Positions 37,274-46,609 of a DNA stretch of 64,000 bases are shown in pieces. The stretch is from the NCBI RefSeq assembly GCF_030580935.1, contig NZ_JAUQOM010000008.1:151623-215622 (forward strand), given 5' to 3'. How positions within the stretch are numbered: the stretch's first letter is position 1; each line of letters starts with the position of its first letter. Source of the DNA: Sphingobium cyanobacteriorum. Its GTDB lineage: Bacteria; Pseudomonadota; Alphaproteobacteria; Sphingomonadales; Sphingomonadaceae. The notes under the pieces were generated by a model. It saw nothing but the letters and a program-made list of their open reading frames with translations, was not told where the DNA came from and did not search any database. A program made the position numbers and the translations under genes.

Positions 37274-38049
37274 CGGCGGTGGCGCGTCTTGAACGTTCGC
37301 TCAACGGCGCGTCTGCTTTCATCACCGGCGCAGGCAGCGGCATGGGTCGCGCCATGGCGGTCCTGTTCAGCCGCGAGGGTGCGAAGGTCGCGGTCGTCGA
37401 TCGCAACGCATCGGCGGCCGACGCCGTGGTCCGCGAGATCGAAGAGGAAGGCGGTACGGCGGTGGCCGTGGCGCTTGACCTTTTGCAACTCGATCGGATC
37501 GCGGCGGCGGTTGAAGACATTGCCGACCGCTTCGGCGGCCTTGATGTGGTGGTGAATAATGCCGGATATGCCGCATTGACGCCCATCGACGCGCCGGACT
37601 TTCGCGAGAATTGGGATCAGCAGATCACCGTGTTGCTGACGGCGCAGCCGCTGGTGATACGCGCTGCCATGCCCTTCCTGCGGAAATCCGCGCATCCGCG
37701 CATCTTGAACATTGCATCGACCGAAGGGCTTGGAGCCACGGCGCGCCAGAGTGCGTACAGCGCGGCGAAGGCGGGGGTGATCGGCTTGACGCGTTCGCTG
37801 GCAGTGGAGTTGGGCCGAGAGGGCATGACGGTCAATTGTATCTGTCCAGGACCGATTGAAACCGGCATCACCCATGACATTCCAGCAGAGGACAAGGCGC
37901 TCTACGCCAAACGCCGCACGGCGCTGCGCCGCTACGGCAAGCCGGAAGAAGTGGCGCATATCGCGCTTAGTCTGTGTGTCCCGGCTGCCTCTTTCATTAC
38001 CGGCGCGATCATCCCGGTTGACGGCGGATTGATGGCCCGAAACGCGTGA
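37270..38049 (+). CDS. Short-chain dehydrogenase/reductase
   Basis: A 259-residue classical SDR: ITGAGSGMGRAMAV, VVVNNAGYAALTPI, ILNIASTEGLGATARQ, YSAAKAGVIGLTRSLAVE and FITGAIIPVDGGLM. The GTG start overlaps the previous stop. It is the third consecutive SDR of this operon, and each has a different active-site neighbourhood, so they probably act on successive intermediates rather than duplicating one step. Confidence 0.91.
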   Translation: MTAVARLERSLNGASAFITGAGSGMGRAMAVLFSREGAKVAVVDRNASAADAVVREIEEEGGTAVAVALDLLQLDRIAAAVEDIADRFGGLDVVVNNAGYAALTPIDAPDFRENWDQQITVLLTAQPLVIRAAMPFLRKSAHPRILNIASTEGLGATARQSAYSAAKAGVIGLTRSLAVELGREGMTVNCICPGPIETGITHDIPAEDKALYAKRRTALRRYGKPEEVAHIALSLCVPAASFITGAIIPVDGGLMARNA

Positions 38050-38060
38050 AGAGCATATAG

Positions 38061-39098
38061 ATGGAATGGAAATCACTCGTCGATCTCGATCGGCTGACGA
38101 CCTGGATGGATCAGCAGGGGCTGGGCAGTGGGCCGATCGAAGATGCGCTTCCCCTTGCCGGTGGAACGCAAAATGTGTTGTTGCGCTTCCGGCGTGGCGA
38201 CGAGCAGTTCGTTCTTCGTCGCCCGCCTTTGCACAGTATCGCCAACGGCAGCGAAACGATGCGCAGGGAAGCCCGTACCCTTGCTGTGCTGGCGGACTCC
38301 GATGTGCCGCATGCCCGGCTGGTCGCGGCGTGTCCCGACGATGATGTGCTCGGCGCGGCCTTCTATCTTATGCGGCCGGTTGAAGGCTTCACTGCCACGG
38401 TCGGGTTGCCCGCGCTGCACGCGAGCGACGCTGGCATCCGTCGCCAGATGGGCTTTTCGCTCGTGGATGGCGCGCTGGCCCTGGGCAGGATCGACCCCAT
38501 CGCCGCCGGCCTGGGCGACATGGGCAAGCTCGACAATTATCTGGGCCGCCAGTCGGCACGTTGGCGGTCGCAATATGACGGCTATGCCAAGCATGAGGGG
38601 TGGACAACGGACAGCGTACCCGGCGTTGCGGAGATCGGCAAATGGCTGGACGATCACTGTCCGGCACATTTCACACCAGGTCTCATTCATGGTGACTATC
38701 ATCTTGGCAATGTGATGTTTAGGCTGGACGGCCCCGATGTGGCGGCGATCGTCGATTGGGAACTGACAACCATTGGTGACCCGCTGATCGACATGGGCTG
38801 GCTGCTCGCTACCTGGCCTGATCGGGAGGGTGGCTTTGAGGCGGTTACGCCGGTCGAGCCATGGGACGGTTTCCCCGATGCGATCGAACTTGTCGAGCGC
38901 TATGCCGCCGGGTCCGGGCGGGATTGCTCGGCAATGCTCTGGTACAAGGTTTTGGCCTGTTACAAGCTTGGCATCATTCTGGAAGGTTCGAACGCCCGCG
39001 CGCTCGCCGGCAAGGCCGAAAAGGAGATCGGCGACCGCCTCCATCATCAGGCGGTGCAACTGCTCCTGCGAGCCTCCCGCTCGATAGAGATTGGCTAG
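38061..39098 (+). CDS. APH-family phosphotransferase, second copy
   Basis: A 345-residue kinase-fold protein: nucleotide loop LAGGTQNVLLRF, catalytic H210-G-D212 in IHGDYHLGNVMF, and D232-W-E. It belongs to the same acyl-CoA-linked group as the genes at 913 and 57455 but is more distant, with WLLATWP in place of the YHAMM-type stretch. Last gene of the operon beginning at 34815. No acyl-CoA dehydrogenase lies next to it, unlike the copy at 913. Confidence 0.86.
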   Translation: MEWKSLVDLDRLTTWMDQQGLGSGPIEDALPLAGGTQNVLLRFRRGDEQFVLRRPPLHSIANGSETMRREARTLAVLADSDVPHARLVAACPDDDVLGAAFYLMRPVEGFTATVGLPALHASDAGIRRQMGFSLVDGALALGRIDPIAAGLGDMGKLDNYLGRQSARWRSQYDGYAKHEGWTTDSVPGVAEIGKWLDDHCPAHFTPGLIHGDYHLGNVMFRLDGPDVAAIVDWELTTIGDPLIDMGWLLATWPDREGGFEAVTPVEPWDGFPDAIELVERYAAGSGRDCSAMLWYKVLACYKLGIILEGSNARALAGKAEKEIGDRLHHQAVQLLLRASRSIEIG

Positions 39099-39188
39099 CT
39101 GTAACGCTTGACCGGCATGGCAGCCCTTATAGCGAGGGAGGGGGCGTGAGGGTGGCACGGCGATCATGGCCCGCAATGATCCTGATGA

Positions 39189-39536
39189 TCGAGACGGCTC
39201 GATGATCGCTGTGTCGTCGGGCGCCGGCAAGCGCTGCTGCTCAATGAAGCGGCGGCATCGCGGTATCAAAAGCTCAACGAACTGGTGGCAATCTATAACC
39301 GCAACGCCCGCCAGGCATTCGAAGATTTGCCAAAGAGCGAACCGATATTGGGCGGCCGCATGGACCCCGCTTCGTCGGCCGCATTGATCTTAAGGACCAT
39401 ACGCGGAGTCCATGTGCAGTGGTTGGCCGAGCGCAAGGAATTTGATGCGGGCCGGACCTTTCGCGCGCTTTGCGATCTGATCGAACTGGAATATGCACGC
39501 CTCTCCGCGCATCCCTGTGCGAACGCGAGGGCATAG
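39189..39536 (+). pseudogene. TetR-type regulator C-terminal remnant (probable)
   Basis: An open stretch of about 115 codons with no credible start encodes LLLNEAAASRYQKLNELV, then SSAALILRTIRGVHVQWLAE, FDAGRTFRALCDLIELEYAR. The GVHVQWL pattern is common in the ligand-binding half of TetR regulators. No helix-turn-helix region is present upstream, where the kinase gene ends. The assignment is moderate; it may be a remnant of another helical protein. Confidence 0.45.
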
Positions 39537-39729
39537 CTTCGACAGTGCATGCCTGAACATGTGGCGTCCGGCATCCGTTTGCCGTCAATGGCGCGGAATG
39601 GATAAGCGGTGCTTTCTGTACGTCGCGCGTGACGGGCAACATGACGCTCGTGGGATCAGCGCCGTTGACATTCTTGCACATTCACCTACCTAGCCGATTA
39701 ATTATGGCAAATATGAGGAGGGTGATCGG

Positions 39730-40722
39730 ATGCTGGCGCTGCTAAGCAAAAGTTCAGGGGGGCCTGAAACCCTCGTCTTGTCCGAGCTGCCAGAACCTAT
39801 TCCCGGTCCCGGCGAAGTCCGCATTGCTGTCGAGGCCTGCGGCGTGAACTATCCCGACGTGCTGGTCATCGAAGATCGCTATCAGTTCAAACCTGAACGC
39901 CCATTTGCGCCCGGCGCGGAAATCAGCGGCCGCATCGATGCAGTGGGTGATGGCGTAAGCCGGTTCAAGATCGGCGACCGTGTGCTGGGTGGTGCGGGTT
40001 GGGGGGGTATGGCGGAAAAGATCGTGCTGCCCGAAGATCGGTGCTTTGCGATTCCCGATACCATGCCGTTCGACGTCGCAGCGGCCTTTCTAATGACCTA
40101 TGGCACTACGATCCATGCGCTTCGCAATCGTGGCAATGTCCGCGTGGGCGAGACGATGCTGGTGCTGGGTGCGTCCGGTGGCGTAGGGCTTGCAGCAGTG
40201 GAACTGGGCAAGGCCTATGGCGCCAAAGTCATCGCGGCGGTTTCGGCGCCGCACAAGGCAAAGGTGGCGTTGGATCACGGCGCGGACGCAACCATCATCT
40301 ACCCGGCCGAAGGACTGGACGCGCAGGGCGCCAAGGCATTCCTCGCGGAGATTCGCGCCCACGCGCCCGATGGCGTTGACATCGTCTATGACGCGGTAGG
40401 GGGCGACTATGCCGAGCCTGCGCTGCGCAGCATGGCATGGGAAGGGCGCTATCTCGTCATCGGCTTCCCGGCCGGTATCCCGCGCCTGCCACTGAATCTG
40501 CCGCTGCTTAAGGGCTGCTCCATCGTCGGCGTCTTCTGGGGTGCGTCGATCGAACGATCACAAGAACAGCATTGCGCCAATGTCGAGGAACTAATGCAGC
40601 TATATCAAAGCGGATATCTGCGTCCGCTTGTATCGGAACGCTTTCCACTGGCGCGGGGCGGCGAGGCCATTTCACGTCTTGCCTCGCGCGCAGCCGTCGG
40701 CAAGATCGTAGTAACGCTATGA
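39730..40722 (+). CDS. Zinc-free MDR-family quinone oxidoreductase
   Basis: A 330-residue medium-chain oxidoreductase closely related to the one at 17214. Its NADPH loop is LVLGASGGVGLAAVEL and it has the DAVGGDYAEPALR segment. Zinc ligands are absent. The N-terminal PETLVLSELPEPIPGPGEV and C-terminal AVGKIVVTL match the group. Its stop overlaps the ATG of the following crotonase. Possible roles are reduction of a quinone, enone or enoyl thioester. Confidence 0.89.
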   Translation: MLALLSKSSGGPETLVLSELPEPIPGPGEVRIAVEACGVNYPDVLVIEDRYQFKPERPFAPGAEISGRIDAVGDGVSRFKIGDRVLGGAGWGGMAEKIVLPEDRCFAIPDTMPFDVAAAFLMTYGTTIHALRNRGNVRVGETMLVLGASGGVGLAAVELGKAYGAKVIAAVSAPHKAKVALDHGADATIIYPAEGLDAQGAKAFLAEIRAHAPDGVDIVYDAVGGDYAEPALRSMAWEGRYLVIGFPAGIPRLPLNLPLLKGCSIVGVFWGASIERSQEQHCANVEELMQLYQSGYLRPLVSERFPLARGGEAISRLASRAAVGKIVVTL

Positions 40723-41510
40723 ACAGCCGGGTCGAGATCGACATCGCCGACCATGTCGCTCATGTCCGAATGGTTCGGACCGACAAGATGAATGCACTTG
40801 ACGGCGCGATGTTCGACGCGCTGGGCCAGGCAGGCGCCCGGCTCAGCGACCGCAGCGATATACGCGCGATCGTGCTATCTGGCGATGGCCGTGCTTTTTG
40901 TGCGGGCCTCGATCTCCAGAACTTCGCGCAGATGGCCGACGGCAGCGCGCACATAGATCTGACCGCCCGCACCCACGGGGCCGCCAACGCAGGGCAGCAG
41001 GTAGTGCTGCAATGGCGCGAGATGCCGGTGCCAGTGATCGCGGCGGTCCATGGCGTCGCCTTTGGCGGCGGGTTCCAGCTGATGCTCGGCGCGGACATGC
41101 GGTATATGCATCCCGAAACGAAGCTGTCGATCATGGAGATCAAATGGGGCCTCGTCCCCGATATGGCGGGCATGGTCCTGTTGCGCGACCTGATCCGGCG
41201 CGATGTCGCGGCCGAACTCACCTATAGCGGTCGTATATTCCAAGGCCAGGAAGCACTGGCCATGGGCCTGGCAACGCAGGTGCATGACGATCCGCGTGCA
41301 GCGGCGCTCGCGACCGCGCGCGCAATCGCGGCACACAGTCCCGATGCCATACGCGCTGCGAAGCGCATTTTCGGCATCCAGGATGACGCTCTCAACGCCC
41401 GCATCCTGCGCGCCGAAGCGGAAGAGCAGATGGCGTTGATATCCACCCCCAATCAGGTCGAAGCGGTGCTCGCATCGCAGGAGCGTCGTGCTGCCCTGTT
41501 TAAAGACTGA
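40719..41510 (+). CDS. Enoyl-CoA hydratase/isomerase (crotonase) family
   Basis: A 263-residue crotonase starting at the ATGA overlap with the oxidoreductase. Oxyanion segments are RAFCAGLDLQNFA and HGVAFGGGFQLMLGAD. At the first acid position it reads FQLM rather than ELAM, so the first catalytic Glu is missing. The second acid region reads SIMEIKWGLVPDM. It therefore probably catalyses a reaction other than simple hydration. Confidence 0.89.
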   Translation: MNSRVEIDIADHVAHVRMVRTDKMNALDGAMFDALGQAGARLSDRSDIRAIVLSGDGRAFCAGLDLQNFAQMADGSAHIDLTARTHGAANAGQQVVLQWREMPVPVIAAVHGVAFGGGFQLMLGADMRYMHPETKLSIMEIKWGLVPDMAGMVLLRDLIRRDVAAELTYSGRIFQGQEALAMGLATQVHDDPRAAALATARAIAAHSPDAIRAAKRIFGIQDDALNARILRAEAEEQMALISTPNQVEAVLASQERRAALFKD

Positions 41511-41543
41511 TCCCCAATGAGCGCGCCTATCAGGAGACCCGCG

Positions 41544-42332
41544 ATGGAATATAAGAAAATTCTCTTCGAGATCGTTGATAACGTCGCGATCATCCGCCTC
41601 AATGATCCCGCTGTCCTCAATGCGTTCGACCTAACCCTGACGCATGAGTTGGATGCCGCCATCGATCGCGCCGCCAACTCGGCCAGAGCCATGATCATTA
41701 CCAGTGTCGGTCGTGCGTTCAGCGCTGGCGCGAACCTTTCGGGCGATCTGGGCGACGCCGATGAAAGTGGTGAGGTCGATGCCGGTTCGGTGCTGGAAAC
41801 TACGATCAACCCGCTGATGGTCAAGCTCAGCCGGCTGCCCATACCCTTCATCACCGCTGTTCGTGGCGCGGCGGCTGGCGTCGGCTGTTCGCTGGCGCTG
41901 TCGGCCGACATCATCGTCGCCAGCGAAACCGCCTATTTCCTTCAGGCCTTCGCCAAGATCGGTCTGGTTCCCGATGGCGGGTCCAGTTGGTTGCTGATGC
42001 GGGCCATCGGGCGGGTACGGGCAATGGAAATGATGTTGCTGGCCGAACGCCTCCCGGCGGCGAAGGCGCTCGAATGGGGCCTTGTCACCCGTGTCACGAG
42101 CGACGAGGAGCTGGAAAGCACAGCTCTTGACCTCGCGCGCCAGCTGGCATCGGGACCGACAAGGTCGCTCGGCATGATCCGTGAGACCGCGTGGGCCGCC
42201 GCGGACAAGGATTGGATCGATGCTTTGGCGACGGAACGGCGGCTACAGAAAGACGCTGGCCGTACAAAGGACAATCAGGAGGGTATAAGCGCGTTCATGG
42301 AAAAGCGTGCACCCGTATTTACTGGCGCCTGA
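41544..42332 (+). CDS. Enoyl-CoA hydratase/isomerase (crotonase), PaaG-like
   Basis: About 262 residues. The ATG at 41544 is chosen because AGGAGA lies 7 nt upstream, rather than the ATG at 41517. Motifs: RAFSAGANLSGD, RGAAAGVGCSLALSAD and FAKIGLVPDGGSSWLL. The last has Asp in the PDGGSSW segment, as in PaaG-type isomerases that shift double bonds. The C-terminal tail EGISAFMEKRAPVFTG completes a normal crotonase. It is co-transcribed with the crotonase before it and the SDR after it. Confidence 0.89.
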   Translation: MEYKKILFEIVDNVAIIRLNDPAVLNAFDLTLTHELDAAIDRAANSARAMIITSVGRAFSAGANLSGDLGDADESGEVDAGSVLETTINPLMVKLSRLPIPFITAVRGAAAGVGCSLALSADIIVASETAYFLQAFAKIGLVPDGGSSWLLMRAIGRVRAMEMMLLAERLPAAKALEWGLVTRVTSDEELESTALDLARQLASGPTRSLGMIRETAWAAADKDWIDALATERRLQKDAGRTKDNQEGISAFMEKRAPVFTGA

Positions 42333-42345
42333 TCGACGGAGCGGA

Positions 42346-43128
42346 ATGATCATGGTGGAGAATTACTCCGTTAACCTCACGGGACGTACAGCGCTTATCA
42401 CCGGAGCGTCAGCGGGTCTGGGCGCCCGTTTCGCCCGTATCCTGGCGGCGAGCGGGGCCAATGTCGTATTGGCTGCGCGCCGAGTGGCCTTGCTCGAACA
42501 GCTGACGCAGGACATTTGCGATGCCGGCGGCCAGGCGATCGCCGTGCCGATGGACGTCACCGACGAAGCATCAACCAAAGCCGCCTATGACGCCGCCGAA
42601 GCCGCCTTCGGCGTTGTCGATACTGTGATCGGCAATGCCGGCCTCAATATCGAGGGCCTGACCTTCGATCTCGATGCGTCGGCGCTGGATGCGATCAATC
42701 AGGTCAACGTAAAGGGATTGTTCCTCACGTTGCGCGAAGGCGCGCGCCGGCTGATCGACGCCGGTTCCAGCGAGCGGCAACATGGCCGGATGGTAGCGAT
42801 TTCGTCGATCACGGCGCAATATATCGCTGGCGGCACCGGCGCCTATAGCGCATCCAAGGCGGCCGCGCTTCAACTCTGCCGCGTATTGGCCCGCGAATGG
42901 GCGAATCGCGGGATCAACCTGAACATCGTTCTGCCGGGCTATATTCCGACCGACATCAATGCGGAATGGTTCGAGAAAGAGGGGGGGCAGCGCCAAATTC
43001 AGAAATGGCCGCGTCGCCGCCTGATGGACGAATCCTCGCTGGATGGCATCATCCTCTATCTATGTTCTGATGCCAGCCAGTTCGTGACTGGTAGCATGTT
43101 CACCATAGATGACGGCCAGTCGCTCTGA
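42346..43128 (+). CDS. Short-chain dehydrogenase/reductase
   Basis: About 260 residues: LITGASAGLGARFA, VIGNAGLNIEGL in place of NNAG, MVAISSITAQYIAGG, the active-site YSASKAAALQLCR, and FVTGSMFTIDDG. It is the last gene of the plus-strand unit. A second ATG two codons later is possible; ribosome-site spacing is poor for the first and long for the second. Immediately downstream lies a double hairpin terminator shared with the convergent SDR. Confidence 0.9.
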   Translation: MIMVENYSVNLTGRTALITGASAGLGARFARILAASGANVVLAARRVALLEQLTQDICDAGGQAIAVPMDVTDEASTKAAYDAAEAAFGVVDTVIGNAGLNIEGLTFDLDASALDAINQVNVKGLFLTLREGARRLIDAGSSERQHGRMVAISSITAQYIAGGTGAYSASKAAALQLCRVLAREWANRGINLNIVLPGYIPTDINAEWFEKEGGQRQIQKWPRRRLMDESSLDGIILYLCSDASQFVTGSMFTIDDGQSL

Positions 43129-43133
43129 CCTTC

Positions 43134-43206
43134 GCGCCGGGGACGACGGCTTTTGCTGAACATCCCCGGCGCCCGACGCCTTGCCGACGATCGCTGTCGG
43201 CAGGGC
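43134..43206. terminator. Double hairpin between convergent SDR genes
   Basis: First stem: GCGCCGGGGA (43134) pairs perfectly with TCCCCGGCGC (43163). Second stem: 43178-43188 pairs with 43196-43206 over 11 bp with one G-T mismatch and a 7-nt loop. They fill the whole gap between converging genes, one hairpin for each direction. Confidence 0.72.
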
Positions 43207-43209
43207 ACA

Positions 43210-43986
43210 TCAGCGGATGGCGAATCCGCCGTCGATCACGAATACATCGCCAGTATGATAGCTGCTGGCATCAGACGCCAGATATACGGCGATACCCGCA
43301 ACATCTGATCCTTGCCCCCAGCGACGGACTGGGATGCGCGGCAGGATCGTCTCGATCGCCTCGCTGCTGTGCAGTTGTGCGTTCATCTCGGTATCGATGA
43401 AGCCGGGTGCCAGGGTGTTTGCGCGAATGCCAAACCGGCCATGCTCTGCGGCGAGTGAGCGCATGAGCGCATTGACGGCGCCTTTGCTGGCAGAATATGC
43501 CTGAAGCGTAGGCATGCCGAATAGGCTGCCCAATGACGAGACGGCAATAAGCGAGCCACCAGCGTCTCCTGCCCTGGCGCGATCAACCATATGCCGTGCG
43601 GCTTCGCGCAACGTCCAGAACACGCCTTTGAGGTTGACGTCGAACACTGCGGTCATATTTTCGGACGTGAATTGATGGAATTTCTCGGCCTTGCCGCCGA
43701 TGCCGGCATTGGCGACGACGGTATCAAGTCTACCGAAATCAGCCAGCGCCTCGGACGTGGCGGCGACGACTTCGTCCTCATTGGCGACGTTCACTGTCTG
43801 GGCTTTGACGCGGACCGGCAATGCTGCAAGCCTGGCCATGGCCTCCTGATTGCGAAGCGGATTGCTGCCCCAAATGATGATGTCGGCGCCCGCCTTGCCC
43901 AGCCCTTCCGCCATGGCGTAGCCGATGCCGCGATTGCCGCCGGTTACGAGTGCAACCTTCCCGGTCAGATCGAAGATGGACGCCAT
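43210..43986 (-). CDS. Short-chain dehydrogenase/reductase
   Basis: A 258-residue classical SDR: LVTGGNRGIGYAMAEG, IIWGSNPLRN, VVANAGIGGKAEKF, LIAVSSLGSLFGMPTLQ, YSASKGAVNALMRS and HTGDVFVIDGGFAI. The ATG at 43986 has GAAGGG upstream. It starts 5 bp after the apparent original end of the DUF3237 gene, so the two form an operon. Substrate unknown. Confidence 0.92.
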   Translation of the reverse strand: MASIFDLTGKVALVTGGNRGIGYAMAEGLGKAGADIIIWGSNPLRNQEAMARLAALPVRVKAQTVNVANEDEVVAATSEALADFGRLDTVVANAGIGGKAEKFHQFTSENMTAVFDVNLKGVFWTLREAARHMVDRARAGDAGGSLIAVSSLGSLFGMPTLQAYSASKGAVNALMRSLAAEHGRFGIRANTLAPGFIDTEMNAQLHSSEAIETILPRIPVRRWGQGSDVAGIAVYLASDASSYHTGDVFVIDGGFAIR

Positions 43987-43991
43987 ATCCG

Positions 43992-44506
43992 CTACCCTTC
44001 CACAGCGCCGCGATATGCGAACAGGCAGTCCGCGCCGCGCAATCCAACGCTGCTGTCGGGAATGCAGTGATACATGAGGTAATCGACGCCGGTTGGCGTA
44101 CCGCGACTTCGGTGATGGCCATAACATGGTTCAGCCAGGCATATCGGGGGTGGCTGGTTTCAAATCGGGGCTGGGTGACGAAATAGGTGTCGCCGAAATC
44201 CACAATTTCGCCCTTGCCATATCGTTCCAGCATCTCGGGCGACGCGTGCGACACACCGAAATATTGGACGAAGATGTTGGCGCCGTCATCGGTCACGATT
44301 ACCAGGCGCACGTCGATATGACAGACGCCATCGCTGTCGATCAGTTCAAATTCGCCACCCACGGGCGCGATTGTGCCGCGAATGGCAGGCCCTTCGACAG
44401 TACCGCCAGAAAGCGTCCATACGTTCCGTTTACCCTTGGGGATGAGACCGATTGGATAGCGTTGCCCCAACGTCACGGTCATGCGCAGCAGCGGTTCAAG
44501 GCGCAT
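43992..44506 (-). CDS. DUF3237-family protein, probably frameshifted near its 3' end
   Basis: The N-terminal about 135 residues (LEPLLRMTVTLGQRYPIG to RFETSHPRYAWLNHVMA) match the small DUF3237 barrel family, often found beside catabolic SDRs; no reaction is established. After about residue 140 the original frame runs on into the SDR gene. A +1 change near 44098 instead gives TPTGVDYLMYHCIPDSS and a TAG at 43992, 5 bp before the SDR start. That is where a normal gene would end, so a single-base indel is likely. Start has AAAGGAG 5 nt upstream. Confidence 0.65.
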
Positions 44507-44529
44507 CCCGGCTCCTTTCCTAGACTGGC

Positions 44530-44565
44530 GGCCGCCCCTGAGCCACTTTGGCTCTCGCGGCGGCC
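44530..44565 (-). terminator. Hairpin downstream of thiolase gene
   Basis: GGCCGCC at 44530 pairs with GGCGGCC at 44559, and inside it GAGCC (44540) pairs with GGCTC (44550). It lies just after the thiolase stop on the minus strand and before the DUF3237 start. No T tract follows, so it may reduce rather than end read-through. Confidence 0.45.
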
Positions 44566-44576
44566 CCCATCATTTT

Positions 44577-45830
44577 TTAGATGCGTTCGATGATGATGGC
44601 TGGAGCCATGCCACCCGCGGCGCACATCGTCACCAGACCGTAGCGACCGCCGGTGCGCTCCAGTTCGTCGAGCACCGTGCCGATCAGGATGGAGCCGGTG
44701 GCGCCGATCGGGTGACCTAGCGCCATCGATCCGCCATTGACGTTGACCTTCGAGCGGTCGAGCTTCAGATCGCGGATGAACTTCTCCGCGACGACCGCGA
44801 AGGCTTCATTGATTTCCCACAGATCGATATCCTCAACGGTCAAATTGGCCTTCGCCAACACCTTGCGGGCAGCAGGAACGGGCGCGTTGAGCATCAGCGT
44901 CGGGCAGTCGCCGATGTTCGCGGTCGCAACGATGCGCGCGCGTGGCTTGAGGCCATGCTTTTCGGCATAGTCCTTCGACGCCAGCAGCACCGCCGCCGCG
45001 CCATCGACGACGCCGCTCGAATTGCCGGCATGATGGACATGGTCTATCTTGAGATCGGGATATTTCTGGTTGATCAGCCCCCGGAAGGTCGTGCCGTCCT
45101 TGTCGAGCGGCATGTCAGCCATCTTGCCGAAGGAGGGCTCAAGCGAGGCGAGTCCCTCTGCCGTGGTGCCGGGGCGCGGAAATTCTTCCCGGTCGAGGGC
45201 GAGAGTACCGTCTGCCTTGTACACGGGGACGACGCTACGGTCGAAACGGCCTTCCTCAATAGCGCGCGCGGCGCGCTTCTGGCTTTCGAGCGCCAAGGCG
45301 TCGAGATCGGCCCGTGAAATGCCCTCCATGCTGGCGATGGCGTCGCCGCAGACACCCTGATGCGACTGCGGGTGAACGGCCTGAAGCCGGGCATTGCCCG
45401 ACCCCATGCCCAGTTGCGGCAGGCCGGCTGCCATTTCCTCCTTGGCGATCTGCATCGTCAGCGACATCATCTCCGTTCCGCCGGCGATGACCAAATCCTC
45501 CTGGCCGCTCATGATCTGGCCGGCTGCGAGGTTGACACTGGTGATGCCCCCGCCGCAGAAGCGATCGAGCGTGACGCCGCTGACGCGCATGTCATAGCCG
45601 GCGTCGAGCGCCGCCATGCGAGCCAGGTCACCACCCTGCGCGCCTTTTTGCGTGGAGGTCGACCAGATGACGTCCTCAACATCGGCGGTATTGAGATTGT
45701 TGCGTTCCGCCAGCGCCCTGAGGACAGTCGCGGCAAGATGTTGTGGATGCATGTCGGCCAAGGCGCCCTTGCCGACCTTGCCGATCCCCCGCGGCGTGCG
45801 GACTGTATCGATGATATAGGCTTCACTCAT
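44577..45830 (-). CDS. Acetyl-CoA acetyltransferase (thiolase)
   Basis: A 417-residue thiolase with the nucleophile Cys92 in LDRFCGGGITSVN, the NVNGGSMALGHPIGATG motif and CAAGGMAPA near the end. It is slightly longer than the thiolase at 15905 and differs throughout, so it probably takes a different 3-ketoacyl-CoA. A copy of the dyad motif lies 58 bp upstream. It heads a minus-strand unit that may include DUF3237 and the SDR. Confidence 0.93.
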   Translation of the reverse strand: MSEAYIIDTVRTPRGIGKVGKGALADMHPQHLAATVLRALAERNNLNTADVEDVIWSTSTQKGAQGGDLARMAALDAGYDMRVSGVTLDRFCGGGITSVNLAAGQIMSGQEDLVIAGGTEMMSLTMQIAKEEMAAGLPQLGMGSGNARLQAVHPQSHQGVCGDAIASMEGISRADLDALALESQKRAARAIEEGRFDRSVVPVYKADGTLALDREEFPRPGTTAEGLASLEPSFGKMADMPLDKDGTTFRGLINQKYPDLKIDHVHHAGNSSGVVDGAAAVLLASKDYAEKHGLKPRARIVATANIGDCPTLMLNAPVPAARKVLAKANLTVEDIDLWEINEAFAVVAEKFIRDLKLDRSKVNVNGGSMALGHPIGATGSILIGTVLDELERTGGRYGLVTMCAAGGMAPAIIIERI

Positions 45831-45887
45831 GCTGATATGTCTCCGGAAAGCTGGTGCGAATGGACTGCTCCCGTTTAAAGGGGATGT

Positions 45888-45905
45888 ATTAACCGTTCAA
45901 CTAAT
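45888..45905. promoter_or_regulatory. Candidate operator, recurring dyad motif (copy 6)
   Basis: ATTAACCGTTCAACTAAT, with symmetric ATTA and TAAT ends and a central GnnC. Right half TCAACTAAT is identical to copy 2. It lies 58 bp upstream of the thiolase start at 45830. Confidence 0.5.
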
Positions 45906-45932
45906 AACTTGGTCATATTTCACCTGACGAGT

Positions 45933-46601
45933 TCAGGTGTGAAAATGGGCAAATTGTTCGAGCGGCGCGCGTGCCGCCACCATGCTGTTGGCGGGCTCGT
46001 CGGGATCCTTCCAGCCGATCGCCATTCCCGTGAACAACATATGTTCCGGCGGCGTGCCGAGAAATTCGGAGATGGTGCGGGGATAGATGGCCCAACACTC
46101 CTGCGGGCACGAGTCCAGCCCTTCCTCCCGCAGCAGCAGCATCAGCGTTTGCAGATACATGCCAAGGTCGGACCATTGCGGTGGACCATTGTTGCGATGG
46201 ACGTAGCAAAACAGCCCGATCGGCGCGCCGAAGAACTGAAAGTTTCGCTGAAACCAGCGTGCGCGCGCCTTCTTGTCTTCGCGCGGGATACCGAGCCGTT
46301 CATAAAGCGCCTCGCCGACTTGGAAGGTGCGCGAACGATAGGGTTCGATCAGCTCGCGAGGGTAGATATCATATTCTGAGCCTTCGCCCGCTGGCTGTTC
46401 CACCACCTTGGCAGCCATGATCCGTTTGAGCGCATCGATCTTGGCGCCCGCTACGACATGGATGTGCCATGGCTGGATATTCCCGCCAGATGGAGCTGCG
46501 GAGGCTTTGCGGAGCAAGCTTTCAAGCAGCGCCGGCTCTACCGGCTTGTCCAGAAATCCGCGAACCGACCGCCGGCTGCTGACTGCATCGCTTACATTCA
46601 T
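45933..46601 (-). CDS. Nitroreductase-family FMN oxidoreductase
   Basis: A 222-residue nitroreductase: SSRRSVRGFLDKPV, ASAAPSGGNIQPWHIHVV and the GLDSCPQECWAIYP segment near the NADH site, then GMAIGWKDPDEPAN. Shorter than the one at 4849 and closer to the group that reduces nitroaromatics or quinones. It is transcribed alone, ending 102 bp before the thiolase starts on the same strand. Directly upstream lies a decayed acyl-CoA dehydrogenase. Confidence 0.9.
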   Translation of the reverse strand: MNVSDAVSSRRSVRGFLDKPVEPALLESLLRKASAAPSGGNIQPWHIHVVAGAKIDALKRIMAAKVVEQPAGEGSEYDIYPRELIEPYRSRTFQVGEALYERLGIPREDKKARARWFQRNFQFFGAPIGLFCYVHRNNGPPQWSDLGMYLQTLMLLLREEGLDSCPQECWAIYPRTISEFLGTPPEHMLFTGMAIGWKDPDEPANSMVAARAPLEQFAHFHT

Positions 46602-46609
46602 CGCCCATC

